A stretch of 54,566 nucleotides of DNA, taken from Candidatus Epulonipiscium fishelsonii (lineage in GTDB: Bacteria > Bacillota > Clostridia > Lachnospirales > Cellulosilyticaceae). A program made the position numbers and the translations under genes. Of the stretch, positions 34,281 through 42,890 are shown piece after piece. How positions within the stretch are numbered: the stretch's first letter is position 1; each line of letters starts with the position of its first letter. Under the pieces are notes generated by a model that did no database searches, had not been told where the DNA came from, and saw only the letters and a list, made by a program, of their open reading frames with translations. Location: positions 1-54,566 of the forward strand of contig LJDB01000096.1 of assembly GCA_001983455.1 (NCBI GenBank), in the 5' to 3' direction.

Positions 34281-34300
34281 TAGTATTTAATAATTCAACC
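34281..34300 (+). repeat. Right flanking repeat of the Rpn cluster
   Basis: Direct repeat partner of 31977-31996 (18 of 20 identical). Confidence 0.6.
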
Positions 34301-34362
34301 CATGGTTTTATAGCAGGAAAATACTCAGCATAATAATTTCGTGGATTGAATTATTTTATATT
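34289..34362 (+). other. Leader hairpin of the permease operon
   Basis: AATAATTCAA (34289-34298) is perfectly complementary to TTGAATTATT (34346-34355), enclosing 47 nt, followed by TTATATT. It may be an attenuator or a leftover of the insertion boundary. Confidence 0.35.
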
Positions 34363-34399
34363 AAGAATGTAGGGGCATAATGAATTAAGGGGGGATTAC

Positions 34400-35368
34400 A
34401 TGTGGCAATATGTAGTTAGACGTATATTTATTGGATTTTGGGTATTACTAGGGGTATCAATGATAGTATATTCTTTGATACGAATGGCACCTGTTGATTA
34501 TGTATCAACAATTACTAGTGGAAATCCAGAAGTAACACAAGAAATGATTGATAACTTAAATGAGTTATATGGATTAAACGATAGCGTACCAGAAGGATAT
34601 GCAAAATGGCTTGGAGGAGTTGTTCAAGGGGATTTAGGAACTTCATTTGTTGAGAAACAACCAGTAGCAGAAGTAATAAGTAGTAAAATGTGGTATTCAT
34701 TTTGGATGTCTTTTCCAGCGTATATACTACAAATATTAATAGCTATTCCACTAGGTGTTATTTCTGCAACAAAGCAATATAGTAAAACAGACTATGCTGT
34801 TACAACAATAGCACTTATGGGAATGAGCTTACCAAGTTTCTTCTTTGCAGCAATTTTACAAAGAATATTTTCTCAATGGCTAGGCATTCTTCCACTTTCA
34901 GGAATGAAAACAGCACGTATAGACTATGAGGGATTTGCTTTAATGTTAGATATGGCAAAACATCTTATTTTACCAGTAATGGTACTTACAGTACTTGGAA
35001 TTGGTGGGCTTATGCGTTATTGCCGTACCAATATGCTTGAAGTTTTAAATGAAGACTACATAAGAACAGCTCGTGCAAAAGGGCTTAGCGAAAACAAAGT
35101 TGTATATAAACATGCATTCAGAAATACTTTAATACCTATTGTTACAATCCTTGGAGGAATGATTCCTGGATTATTTGCTGGTGCTATGATAACTGAAGGT
35201 ATATTTGGTATTGATGGGGTTGGGTACACCGCATTAAACGCACTAAGAAGTGGTGATATTCCATATATTATGGGCTCAACAATGTTTATGGCCACATTAA
35301 CACTAATTGGTACACTGGTTTCAGACGTTCTTTATGGCGTGGTTGACCCACGTGTCAGATTGAAGTAA
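34400..35368 (+). CDS. Oligopeptide ABC transporter permease, OppB/DppB type (322 aa)
   Basis: Six membrane segments; the N-terminus MWQYVVRRIFIGFWVLLGVS is typical of OppB/DppB, and the EAA loop contacting the ATPase reads RTARAKGLSENKVVYKHAFR. AAGGGGGGA precedes the ATG. It begins the block of permease and ATPase genes and lies 13 nt before the second permease. Confidence 0.94.
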   Translation: MWQYVVRRIFIGFWVLLGVSMIVYSLIRMAPVDYVSTITSGNPEVTQEMIDNLNELYGLNDSVPEGYAKWLGGVVQGDLGTSFVEKQPVAEVISSKMWYSFWMSFPAYILQILIAIPLGVISATKQYSKTDYAVTTIALMGMSLPSFFFAAILQRIFSQWLGILPLSGMKTARIDYEGFALMLDMAKHLILPVMVLTVLGIGGLMRYCRTNMLEVLNEDYIRTARAKGLSENKVVYKHAFRNTLIPIVTILGGMIPGLFAGAMITEGIFGIDGVGYTALNALRSGDIPYIMGSTMFMATLTLIGTLVSDVLYGVVDPRVRLK

Positions 35369-35381
35369 GGGGGGAGAAATA

Positions 35382-36353
35382 ATGGCACAAGAAAACATCA
35401 ATTTGGAAAAAGTAGTTACACCGGGGCAACTTGTAATGAAACGTTTTTTAAGAAATAAGCTTGCTATTTTTGGAGTAGGTATATTGATAGCTATGTTTAT
35501 ATTTTCATTTTTAGGTCCAATGTTTTCTCCTTATGGAGAATACACAATTTTCTATCATGCAACTGATGGAGTAGAATTTAGCACAGAAAATTTACAAGGA
35601 TACGATCCTGCTGGAACAGGTGTAAAAATTGCAAATAAACAATTTCCATCTTCTTTGCATTGGTTTGGAACAGATAAAGATGGTCGTGATATATTTACAA
35701 GACTTATGTATGGTGGAAGAATTTCACTAACAATCGGTTTTGTTGTAGTGTTGTTCCAGCTTGGACTTGGAGTTACACTTGGGGGAATTGCTGGATACTT
35801 TGGTGGAAAAGTCGATAACTTAATAATGCGTCTTGTAGATATTATGTATTGTTTGCCTTCACTACCAATAATGTTAATTATTAGTTCATTGTTACTTTCG
35901 TATGACGTACCACAAGACAAAAAAATCTATTGGCTTACTCTTGTAATGGGAATTATGGGGTGGGCAAGTGTTGCAAGACTTGTAAGAGGCCAAATACTAA
36001 GTCTTAGAGAACAAGAATTTATGGTAGCAACCGAAGCTACAGGAATTCACCCTTCAAGAAGAATTGCAAAACACCTTGTACCAAATGTTATGCCACAATT
36101 AATTGTTGTTGCTACAATGGGTATGGGTGGAGTTATATTAACAGAAGCTGCTTATAGTTACCTTGGAATTGGAGTGCCATTCCCATATGCATCTTGGGGA
36201 AATATGGTAAATGTTGTAAAAGACCCAATTATACTAAGAGAATACATTTTTATGTGGCTTCCACCAGGGATATTTATTTTAACAACAGTTTTAGGTTTCA
36301 ACTTTGTTGGTGATGGTTTACGTGATGCATTTGATCCTAAAATGAAAAGGTAG
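35382..36353 (+). CDS. Oligopeptide ABC transporter permease, OppC/DppC type (323 aa)
   Basis: N-terminal membrane segment (FGVGILIAMFIFSFLGPMF), an external insert, five more segments, and an EAA loop around EFMVATEATGIHPSRRIAKH; the C-terminus FVGDGLRDAFDPKMKR is the standard OppC ending. AAGGGGGGAG precedes the ATG. The ATPase gene follows with a start 9 nt after its stop. Confidence 0.94.
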   Translation: MAQENINLEKVVTPGQLVMKRFLRNKLAIFGVGILIAMFIFSFLGPMFSPYGEYTIFYHATDGVEFSTENLQGYDPAGTGVKIANKQFPSSLHWFGTDKDGRDIFTRLMYGGRISLTIGFVVVLFQLGLGVTLGGIAGYFGGKVDNLIMRLVDIMYCLPSLPIMLIISSLLLSYDVPQDKKIYWLTLVMGIMGWASVARLVRGQILSLREQEFMVATEATGIHPSRRIAKHLVPNVMPQLIVVATMGMGGVILTEAAYSYLGIGVPFPYASWGNMVNVVKDPIILREYIFMWLPPGIFILTTVLGFNFVGDGLRDAFDPKMKR

Positions 36354-36362
36354 GTGTTAGAT

Positions 36363-37499
36363 ATGGGAGATAGAGCAGTTCAAAAAGAAGCTAAAAAACG
36401 TATGAGAGAAATTGCCAAATCAAATAGAGCAATAGTAAAAAAGTTTGAGGATGAGAAAAAACGAAAACATGTACCTAAACTTGAATATCAAACAGAAATG
36501 CATAATCCAAACAATATTTTGGAAATAGATAATCTACATACCTATTTTTATACAGATATGGGTACAGTTAAGTCTGTTAATGGCGTAACATTAGAAATTC
36601 CACAAGGAAAAACTGTAGCACTAGTAGGAGAATCTGGCTGTGGCAAATCGGTTACTTCCTTATCTATTATGAAATTAGTGCGTGGGCCAAGTGGTCAAAT
36701 AACAAATGGTCAAATTAGATATAATAGACCAACAGGACCAATTGATATTGTTAAGACTCCAATTTCACAAATGCAAGATATTAGAGGAAACGAAATATCA
36801 ATGATATTTCAAGAACCAATGACATCTCTAAATCCTGTCTTTAGAATTGGCTCTCAAATTGATGAAGCCATTATGATACATAGACCAGATATTAAAAAAT
36901 CTGAAGTAAAAAAACAAACTATTAAAATGTTAGAACTAGTAGGCATTGCAAGAGCAGAAGGAATATATAAATCTTTCCCTCATGAACTATCAGGAGGTAT
37001 GCGTCAACGTGTTATGATTGCTATGTCACTTTGCTGTAATCCAAGGCTTATTATAGCTGACGAACCAACCACTGCTCTTGATGTTACAATTCAAGCACAA
37101 GTGTTAGAACTTTTAAGAGATTTAAAAACCAAAATAGATGCAAGTATACTTTTAATCACTCATGACCTTGGTGTTGTGGCAGAGATGGCTGATTTTGTTG
37201 TAGTTATGTATGCTGGTAAAATTGTAGAGCAAGGAACCGCTATAGATGTATTTTTAAACCCACAACATCCTTATACAATGGGCTTAATTAAAAGTAAACC
37301 TGTTGTAAACCAAGAAGTTGATAGACTATATTCTATACCTGGTCAAGTGCCAAACCCTGTGCATTTGCCAAATCATTGTTTCTTTAAAGACCGTTGTGAC
37401 AAGTGCATTGAATGTTGTAGTGGAGATATTCCTGAACTTAGACAAATTGGCCAATCCCATAAAGTTGCTTGTCATTTATACGATGAAGAGGAGGCTTAA
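36363..37499 (+). CDS. Oligopeptide ABC transporter ATPase, OppD/DppD type (378 aa)
   Basis: Walker A GESGCGKS, signature LSGGMRQRV, Walker B LIIADEPTTALD and the switch His in LLITHDLG are all present. The C-terminal oligopeptide-transporter extension includes a cysteine cluster (CFFKDRCDKCIECC) that can hold an iron-sulfur cluster in this family. Unusual is a charged N-terminal extension of about 50 residues before the ABC domain. The start at 36363 (ATG after AGGTAGGTG) is preferred over a GTG nine bases upstream. Confidence 0.93.
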   Translation: MGDRAVQKEAKKRMREIAKSNRAIVKKFEDEKKRKHVPKLEYQTEMHNPNNILEIDNLHTYFYTDMGTVKSVNGVTLEIPQGKTVALVGESGCGKSVTSLSIMKLVRGPSGQITNGQIRYNRPTGPIDIVKTPISQMQDIRGNEISMIFQEPMTSLNPVFRIGSQIDEAIMIHRPDIKKSEVKKQTIKMLELVGIARAEGIYKSFPHELSGGMRQRVMIAMSLCCNPRLIIADEPTTALDVTIQAQVLELLRDLKTKIDASILLITHDLGVVAEMADFVVVMYAGKIVEQGTAIDVFLNPQHPYTMGLIKSKPVVNQEVDRLYSIPGQVPNPVHLPNHCFFKDRCDKCIECCSGDIPELRQIGQSHKVACHLYDEEEA

Positions 37500-37500
37500 C

Positions 37501-38466
37501 ATGAATACTATATTAAAAGTAGAAGGCTTAAAAAAATATTATGACATAAGAGGTGGACTTCTTCAAAGAGTTGTAGGTCATGTTAAGGCAGTTGATGGTA
37601 TTTCATTTGAAATAAAATCAGGCTCAACATTTGGCCTTGTTGGAGAAAGTGGTTGTGGAAAAACAACAGTTGGAAGAACTTTATTAAGACTACACTCAAA
37701 TAACGGTGGAAAAGTTATTTTCGATGGTAAAGATATGTTTGCTCTTTCAAATAAAGAACTTAGAGCAATCCGTCCAGAGCTACAAATTATCTTTCAAGAC
37801 CCATACAGCTCTTTAAGTCCTAAAATGCCTGTTGGAGAAATTATTGGAGAAGCTGTAAGAGAACATAAACTTGTACCTGAGAAAGAACTTAGAAATTATG
37901 TTATGCAAATTATGCGGGAATGTGGTTTACAAGACCATCACATTGATAGATATCCACATGAGTTTTCTGGTGGACAAAGACAACGTATTTGCATTGCTCG
38001 TGCTGTTGCTTTAAAGCCAAAAGTTATTATTTGTGATGAACCAGTATCTGCACTGGATGTTTCTGTTCAAGCTCAAATTATTAATCTTTTAATGGATTTG
38101 CAAAAAGAAAGAGGCCTTAGTTATGTGTTTATTTCTCATGACTTGAGTGTTGTGGAGCATATTTCAGACGAAGTTGGTGTAATGTATCTTGGAAACCTAG
38201 TTGAAAAAGCTCCCAAGAAAGAAATCTTTAAAAATCCTATGCACCCATACACAAAATCTTTGTTTAGTGCAATCCCTACGCCAGACCCAACGGTTAAAAT
38301 GAACCGTATTGTGCTTGAAGGAGATATTCCGTCTCCAGCAAATCCACCTGCTGGTTGCAAGTTTCATACTAGATGTAGAGACTGTATGGAGATTTGTAAG
38401 ACTGTGGCTCCAGAATACAAATGTCACGATAACGATCATTATGTGGCATGTCACAAATACGAATAA
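37501..38466 (+). CDS. Oligopeptide ABC transporter ATPase, OppF/DppF type (321 aa)
   Basis: Walker A GESGCGKT, Q-loop IFQDPYSSLSP, signature FSGGQRQRI, Walker B VIICDEPVSALD, and the C-terminal region with CKFHTRCRDCMEIC. The start is the ATG 1 nt after the OppD stop, with GAGGAGG inside the OppD end; the frame is open further upstream but without a site. It pairs with OppD as the heterodimeric motor. Confidence 0.94.
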   Translation: MNTILKVEGLKKYYDIRGGLLQRVVGHVKAVDGISFEIKSGSTFGLVGESGCGKTTVGRTLLRLHSNNGGKVIFDGKDMFALSNKELRAIRPELQIIFQDPYSSLSPKMPVGEIIGEAVREHKLVPEKELRNYVMQIMRECGLQDHHIDRYPHEFSGGQRQRICIARAVALKPKVIICDEPVSALDVSVQAQIINLLMDLQKERGLSYVFISHDLSVVEHISDEVGVMYLGNLVEKAPKKEIFKNPMHPYTKSLFSAIPTPDPTVKMNRIVLEGDIPSPANPPAGCKFHTRCRDCMEICKTVAPEYKCHDNDHYVACHKYE

Positions 38467-38486
38467 CTTTTTAAAGTATCTGCAAT

Positions 38487-38516
38487 TTGATGGAAGCATA
38501 TTATTGTTTCCATCAA
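38487..38516 (+). other. Hairpin between oppF and the small membrane protein gene
   Basis: TTGATGGAAGC pairs with GTTTCCATCAA (one wobble). There is no T run, so it may be a processing or stability hairpin rather than a terminator. Confidence 0.45.
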
Positions 38517-38562
38517 GTTAAACATATAAATATAAAATAAATTTATTAGGGGGAAATAAAAC

Positions 38563-38730
38563 ATGAAAAAAGATACTAGGCTGGATAATCAAATACTAGG
38601 TGTAGATTTGACTTGGAAAGAAAAGAAAGCTATCATTATGGCTATGTATTCTGTTATTTTACCAATAGCTAGTATATTTTTTATAGTATACTTCTTAGCA
38701 TTTTTCTTAATAGATTATCTTTGGCTATAA
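38563..38730 (+). CDS. Small single-span membrane protein at the end of the opp operon (55 aa)
   Basis: Too short for usual gene callers. AGGGGGAAAT precedes the ATG, nearly the same as the site before the binding-protein gene. A polar N-terminus (MKKDTRLDNQILGVDLTWKE) is followed by KK and one long hydrophobic segment (IIMAMYSVILPIASIFF and on to the end). A terminator follows. Its place suggests an accessory subunit of the peptide transporter; no family is recognised. Confidence 0.6.
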   Translation: MKKDTRLDNQILGVDLTWKEKKAIIMAMYSVILPIASIFFIVYFLAFFLIDYLWL

Positions 38731-38755
38731 TTGCATAGTGTTTTTCATAAAAAAA

Positions 38756-38785
38756 GCATCAGGTTAATATCCTGGTGTTTTTTTT
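38756..38785 (+). terminator. Terminator of the opp operon
   Basis: GCATCAGG pairs with CCTGGTGT (two wobbles), followed by eight T residues. Nothing gene-like is seen between here and the tRNA promoter. Confidence 0.7.
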
Positions 38786-38948
38786 ATATAAGTTGCCAAA
38801 GAGTAATAAATCATTTAAGGATGAAATAGACCGTAAATATTACTTTAGATTAGTATATGCAATAGATTATAAGCAATTCATCTCACCGCCAAATGGGAGT
38901 ATTTTTGCTATTTTCAGATAAAAATTTGAAAATTTTTGTAAAAAACTG

Positions 38949-38977
38949 TTGACTTATTAAATCATATAGTGTATTAT
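38949..38977 (+). promoter_or_regulatory. Promoter of the tRNA cluster
   Basis: TTGACT (38949-38954), 17-bp spacer ending TATAGTG, TATTAT (38972-38977). The same spacer end and the following TAATCA and GTCAG occur at the 16S promoter. Confidence 0.8.
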
Positions 38978-39001
38978 TAATCAGGTCAGTAGTACTTAGA
39001 T

Positions 39002-39074
39002 GGTCGCTTAGCTCAGCTGGGAGAGCACCTGCCTTACAAGCAGGGGGTCATAGGTTCAAGCCCTATAGCGACCA
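39002..39074 (+). tRNA. tRNA-Val (anticodon TAC)
   Basis: Complete cloverleaf: acceptor GGTCGCT/AGCGACC, anticodon stem CCTGC/GCAGG around CTTACAA, T loop GGTTCAAGC. Discriminator A; CCA is not encoded. Confidence 0.97.
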
Positions 39075-39103
39075 TTATGAATCGATAATATTATTAAATT
39101 TAT

Positions 39104-39178
39104 GGTGAGGATAGCTCAGTTGGTTAGATCGCCAGATTGTGGCTCTGGAGGCCGCGGGTTCGAATCCCGTTCTTCACC
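39104..39178 (+). tRNA. tRNA-His (anticodon GTG)
   Basis: Acceptor GTGAGGA/TCTTCAC with the extra 5' G (-1) facing C73, as expected for histidine tRNA; anticodon loop TTGTGGC. CCA is not encoded. Confidence 0.97.
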
Positions 39179-39189
39179 TTTATTTATTT

Positions 39190-39261
39190 AGGGTTATCGC
39201 CAAGCGGTAAGGCACAGGATTTTGATTCCTGCATTCGAAGGTTCAAATCCTTCTAGCCCTG
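39190..39261 (+). tRNA. tRNA-Gln (anticodon TTG)
   Basis: Acceptor AGGGTTA/TAGCCCT, anticodon stem CAGGA/TCCTG around TTTTGAT, discriminator G. CCA is not encoded. Confidence 0.96.
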
Positions 39262-39265
39262 TTTT

Positions 39266-39338
39266 GGGTCACTAGCTCAGACGGTAGAGCACTTGACTTT
39301 TAATCAAGTGGTCCCGGGTTCGAATCCCGGGTGGCTCA
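39266..39338 (+). tRNA. tRNA-Lys (anticodon TTT)
   Basis: Acceptor GGGTCAC/GTGGCTC, anticodon stem CTTGA/TCAAG around CTTTTAA, discriminator A. Only 4 nt after tRNA-Gln. CCA is not encoded. Confidence 0.97.
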
Positions 39339-39377
39339 TTGTTACTTTTTTCATAAAAGAATTAATTAAGTATTTTT

Positions 39378-39458
39378 GCGGATGTGGCGGAACTGGCAGA
39401 CGCGCTAGACTTAGGATCTAGTGTCACCGACGTGGGGGTTCGAGTCCCTTCATCCGCA
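39378..39458 (+). tRNA. tRNA-Leu (anticodon TAG)
   Basis: Acceptor GCGGATG/CATCCGC, anticodon stem CTAGA/TCTAG around CTTAGGA, and a class II variable arm (TGTCACCGACGT). Discriminator A; CCA is not encoded. Confidence 0.97.
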
Positions 39459-39478
39459 GTTATAATTGCTACATCTTT

Positions 39479-39549
39479 GCGGGTGTAGTTCAATGGTAGA
39501 ACACCAGCCTTCCAAGCTGGTTACGTGGGTTCGATTCCCATCACCCGCT
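39479..39549 (+). tRNA. tRNA-Gly (anticodon TCC)
   Basis: Acceptor GCGGGTG/CACCCGC, anticodon stem CCAGC/GCTGG around CTTCCAA, discriminator T. CCA is not encoded. Confidence 0.97.
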
Positions 39550-39566
39550 TTAGTTTATATTTTATG

Positions 39567-39598
39567 AAAAGGAAATTGTGTGATTTCCTTTTTTTTTG
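39567..39598 (+). terminator. Terminator of the tRNA operon
   Basis: AAAAGGAAAT (39567-39576) pairs with ATTTCCTTTT (39583-39592), followed by a T run. Confidence 0.85.
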
Positions 39599-39606
39599 TT
39601 GTTTTT

Positions 39607-39628
39607 GAATCCGTTATCACGAATAAAT
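39607..39628. repeat. Dispersed repeat, half copy C
   Basis: AATCCGTTATCACGAATAAA repeats the right arm of the repeat at 20771-20825. Confidence 0.55.
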
Positions 39629-39629
39629 A

Positions 39630-39662
39630 AAAAATCCCTTTGGTTTTATCAAAGGGATTTTT
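39630..39662. terminator. Bidirectional-type terminator, mainly for the CYTH gene
   Basis: AAAAATCCCTTTG (39630-39642) pairs perfectly with CAAAGGGATTTTT (39650-39662). On the minus strand, where the CYTH gene ends, T residues follow; on the plus strand TTTT also follows. Confidence 0.8.
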
Positions 39663-40114
39663 TATTCTGGTATGCCAAACTTAGCAAGATTATTGTTTCT
39701 ATAACGACTATCATGTGTTATGTCAGGACCAAACCATTCAGGTGCAGAAAAATGTTCAGCTTGAGTACGAGATTCAAAATTCACTTCGATAGTTAGTAGC
39801 CCATCTAAATATTCTTCGTAAATATCCAATTTGGCAGTAAGACCATCACCTATTGGAATAAAATATCTGGATTTTCTTATAAAATGAGATTCAATCTTTT
39901 TTTCTAAGCTTTCAAATTGTTCTTTATTTATAGGCATCCTAAATTTTTCTCTTACTAAATGACCAAAAGATTTCATTGCGACAAAATATTGATCGTCTAC
40001 TTGTCTAATTCTAATTATAGGATCTGTGGAAATATATCCTTGAGTAATGTATTGATTGCTATAATTTGATAAATCTGGAACTTGGTTGACTAAAAATTTA
40101 CGTTGAAATTCCAT
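39662..40114 (-). CDS. CYTH (triphosphate tunnel metalloenzyme-like) protein with altered metal residues (150 aa)
   Basis: N-terminus MEFQRKFLV replaces the canonical E-x-E-x-K (MEIERKFLV type), so the second Glu is Gln. The basic strands (IIRIRQVDD, AMKSFG, REKFRMPI), KSRYFIP and LDIYEEYLDGL fit the tunnel fold, as does the late TIEVNF, where E-x-E is usual and here reads E-x-N. Family members hydrolyse inorganic triphosphate or similar; with two acidic residues replaced this one may only bind phosphates. GGAGGGTT precedes the ATG. Single gene with terminator. Confidence 0.82.
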   Translation of the reverse strand: MEFQRKFLVNQVPDLSNYSNQYITQGYISTDPIIRIRQVDDQYFVAMKSFGHLVREKFRMPINKEQFESLEKKIESHFIRKSRYFIPIGDGLTAKLDIYEEYLDGLLTIEVNFESRTQAEHFSAPEWFGPDITHDSRYRNNNLAKFGIPE

Positions 40115-40294
40115 TTGTTGAACCCTCCTAATATTGATTCATTATAAGGAAAAAAGGTGGGATGTCTTTTTTCTCTTATATTTTTAATCATTGTTATTTT
40201 CAAGTTAATTTTAACCTAAAAACTAAAATTTGTATATACTCACCTACAATTATTTAAAGAATTCATAAAATGGGTAACCAAATTTTGTGAATAA

Positions 40295-40750
40295 TTATTC
40301 TTGAAATTTGCTAATATAGCTTTTTAAAATAATTAAGTTAAAAATTTTATATAAATTTTTTTCGTTAACAGTATTAACTTTTAATTGTTCAAAAGCTTTT
40401 TTTACATCTGCTTCATTAAGATTATATATGTATGAAATATGTAATGGAGTATATTCTTTAACGGAATTAAATTTCCACTGGCGTAAAATAAGATTACTTA
40501 TGTATGTATCAGCATTCTTTAGTATGAAAAAAAATTCTTGCATACCAATTTCACTAATATTTAATTTATTCATAATAGTTATAACTTCATTTGATGTAGT
40601 ATGTAAAACGCTTGCTACTTGTGAAACGTCGTATGGTGGTGTGTCACATTTTAATAATATGTCAATATCTTCAATTTGAGGCTTTATAAATTCTATGTAA
40701 ATATCTTGAAAAGTTTTTTCCTTTTCAGAAGTTTTAAAATAATATTTCAT
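40295..40750 (-). CDS. Unknown protein with two helix-turn-helix-like segments (151 aa)
   Basis: Start at 40750 because AGAGGAGAT precedes that ATG; the longer frame to 40867 lacks a site. The sequence is alpha-helical. Around residues 40-75 (DVSQVASVLHTTSNEVITIM) and again about 105-135 (HISYIYNLNEADVKKAFEQL) there are helix-turn-helix-like patterns. No catalytic motif or membrane segment. It might be a small DNA-binding regulator, but no family is recognised. It is divergent from tig. Confidence 0.5.
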   Translation of the reverse strand: MKYYFKTSEKEKTFQDIYIEFIKPQIEDIDILLKCDTPPYDVSQVASVLHTTSNEVITIMNKLNISEIGMQEFFFILKNADTYISNLILRQWKFNSVKEYTPLHISYIYNLNEADVKKAFEQLKVNTVNEKNLYKIFNLIILKSYISKFQE

Positions 40751-40991
40751 TAGTATAATCTCCTCTATTTTTAAATTTAATCTCATATAATGATTATAAA
40801 GTAAAAATTGTATACATACTATATGTAATAGTTGGAAAAAAGTAACACAATGTCTAAAACCATGCAAATTTATGACGTGACTATTAATTTTTGCTTAATA
40901 ATAACAAAATAATATAGATTTTATATTTAGGGTATGATATAATTGTTGAATGTCAAATTAAAATGGAAATTACCTAGGAGGAATAAAAAAA

Positions 40992-42290
40992 GTGAAAACA
41001 AATGTTGAATTATTAGAAAACAGTCAAGTTAAATTAATCGTGGAAGTGGAAGAAGATATCGTATCTAAAGCGATTAATCAGGCATATGAAAGTATGAAGA
41101 AAGACTTTAACGTGGATGGATTTCGTAAAGGAAAAGTACCACGTCAAATGATTGAAAAAATATATGGTCCAGAGGTGTTTTTTAATAAAGCTATAGATTT
41201 AATTATAGATGAAACTTTAACAGCAGCAATTGATGAAAATAATATAGACATAATAGCAAGATTACGTGAAAATGATTTAGTAGTTCTTGACATGTCTAAA
41301 GAAAAAGCAAAATATGAAGCAACAATTGCAGTGCGACCAACAATTACACTAGGGGAATATAAAAATTTAGAAATTGAAGTTGAACCTTTAGCTGTAACTG
41401 AAGAGGAAGTGGACATATATTTAAATAAGGAAGCGGAAAAAAATGCTCGTTCAATTATTGTTGAAGACCGTATTATTGAGCCACAAGATAAAGCATTTAT
41501 TGATTTTGAAGGCTTTGTTGATGGAGAAGCATTTGAAGGTGGAAAAGGATCCAATTATGGTTTAGTAATCGGTTCAAAAAGTTTTATTCCTGGGTTTGAA
41601 GACCAATTAATTGGTAAAAAAGTTGGTGATGAAGTTGAAGTATCTGTGACTTTCCCTGAAGAATACCATTCAGAAGATTTGAAAGGAAAGCCAGCAATAT
41701 TCAAAGTAAAAATTAATGAAGTAGAAGTTACAGAAATTCCAACTATAGATGATGAATTTGCAGCAGATGTTTCTGAATTTGATACACTTGAAGAATTTAA
41801 AGAAGATGTAAGAAAAACTTTGCTTGATCAAAAAGAAAAATCACGTACAACAGAATTGCAAGGCAAAGCAGTTGAAAAAGCGGTTCAAAATGCAACATTT
41901 GAATTGCCTCCAGCTTTAGTTGAAGAAAACGTTGATAGAAGTATTCAAAACTTTGCAAGCCGTATGGAACAACAAGGACTTAAAATTCAACAATATCTTC
42001 AGTTTGCAGGATTAGATATGGAGAAATTTAGAGAAAACTTCAGACCTGAAGCAATTGCTCATATCAGTTCATCTTTTGTGCTTGAAAAAATTGCAGAAGT
42101 AGAAAATCTTGTAGTATCTGACGAAGAAGTAGAAGAACATTTTATAGAAATGTCAAAACATTATAACATGCCTGTTGAGCAAGTAAAACAAGCAATTGGA
42201 AGAAATATACCAATGTTAAAAGAAGATTTGAAATTGCAAAAAGCAGCAGACATGTTAGTAAGTACAGCTAAAATTATTGAAAAAAATTAG
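40992..42290 (+). CDS. tig: Trigger factor (ribosome-associated chaperone, peptidyl-prolyl isomerase)
   Basis: N-terminal ribosome-binding domain with the signature GFRKGKVPRQM (about 41-51), a central FKBP-type domain (about 160-245; DKAFIDFEGFVDGEAFEGG), and a helical C-terminal domain. Length 432 aa is normal. The start is GTG after AGGAGG. A TATAAT-like box lies at about 40937. Followed after 9 nt by clpP in the usual Firmicutes order. Confidence 0.97.
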   Translation: MKTNVELLENSQVKLIVEVEEDIVSKAINQAYESMKKDFNVDGFRKGKVPRQMIEKIYGPEVFFNKAIDLIIDETLTAAIDENNIDIIARLRENDLVVLDMSKEKAKYEATIAVRPTITLGEYKNLEIEVEPLAVTEEEVDIYLNKEAEKNARSIIVEDRIIEPQDKAFIDFEGFVDGEAFEGGKGSNYGLVIGSKSFIPGFEDQLIGKKVGDEVEVSVTFPEEYHSEDLKGKPAIFKVKINEVEVTEIPTIDDEFAADVSEFDTLEEFKEDVRKTLLDQKEKSRTTELQGKAVEKAVQNATFELPPALVEENVDRSIQNFASRMEQQGLKIQQYLQFAGLDMEKFRENFRPEAIAHISSSFVLEKIAEVENLVVSDEEVEEHFIEMSKHYNMPVEQVKQAIGRNIPMLKEDLKLQKAADMLVSTAKIIEKN

Positions 42291-42299
42291 GAGGCAACC

Positions 42300-42890
42300 A
42301 TGGCACTAGTACCAATAGTAGTTGAACAAACAAACAGAGGAGAGCGTTCATACGATATATATTCTCGCCTTTTGAAAGATAGAATTATTTTGTTGGGAGA
42401 TGAAGTAAATCATGTAACAGCAAATTTAATAGTTGCTCAATTGCTTTTTCTTGAAGCAGAAGACCCAGATAAAGATATAATGCTATATATAAATAGCCCT
42501 GGTGGAGTAATTACAGATGGGATGGCAATATATGATACAATGCAATATATCAAACCAGATGTGTCTACTATTTGTATAGGTATGGCAGCTAGTATGGGCT
42601 CATTTTTGCTTGCAGGTGGAGCAAAAGGAAAACGTTTAGCTCTACCTAATGCTGAGATTATGATACATCAGCCTCTTGGTGGAGCAAGAGGGCAAGCAAC
42701 TGATATTAAAATTCATGCTGAGCATATTATTAATACAAAAGCAAAATTAAATAGAATGCTTTCAGAAAACACTGGTCAACCTTTAGAAAAAATTGAACAA
42801 GACACTGAAAGAGACTACTTTATGAGTGCCGAAGAAGCGATGAAATATGGAATAATTGATAAGGTTGTTGAAAAATTAATTAAAAACTAA
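42300..42890 (+). CDS. clpP: ATP-dependent Clp protease proteolytic subunit
   Basis: Tetradecameric serine protease working with ClpX. Catalytic Ser in ASMGSFLL, His in MIHQPLGG, and Asp in TERDYFMS are all present; 196 aa is normal. AGGAGGC precedes the ATG; it shares a transcript with tig. Confidence 0.97.
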   Translation: MALVPIVVEQTNRGERSYDIYSRLLKDRIILLGDEVNHVTANLIVAQLLFLEAEDPDKDIMLYINSPGGVITDGMAIYDTMQYIKPDVSTICIGMAASMGSFLLAGGAKGKRLALPNAEIMIHQPLGGARGQATDIKIHAEHIINTKAKLNRMLSENTGQPLEKIEQDTERDYFMSAEEAMKYGIIDKVVEKLIKN

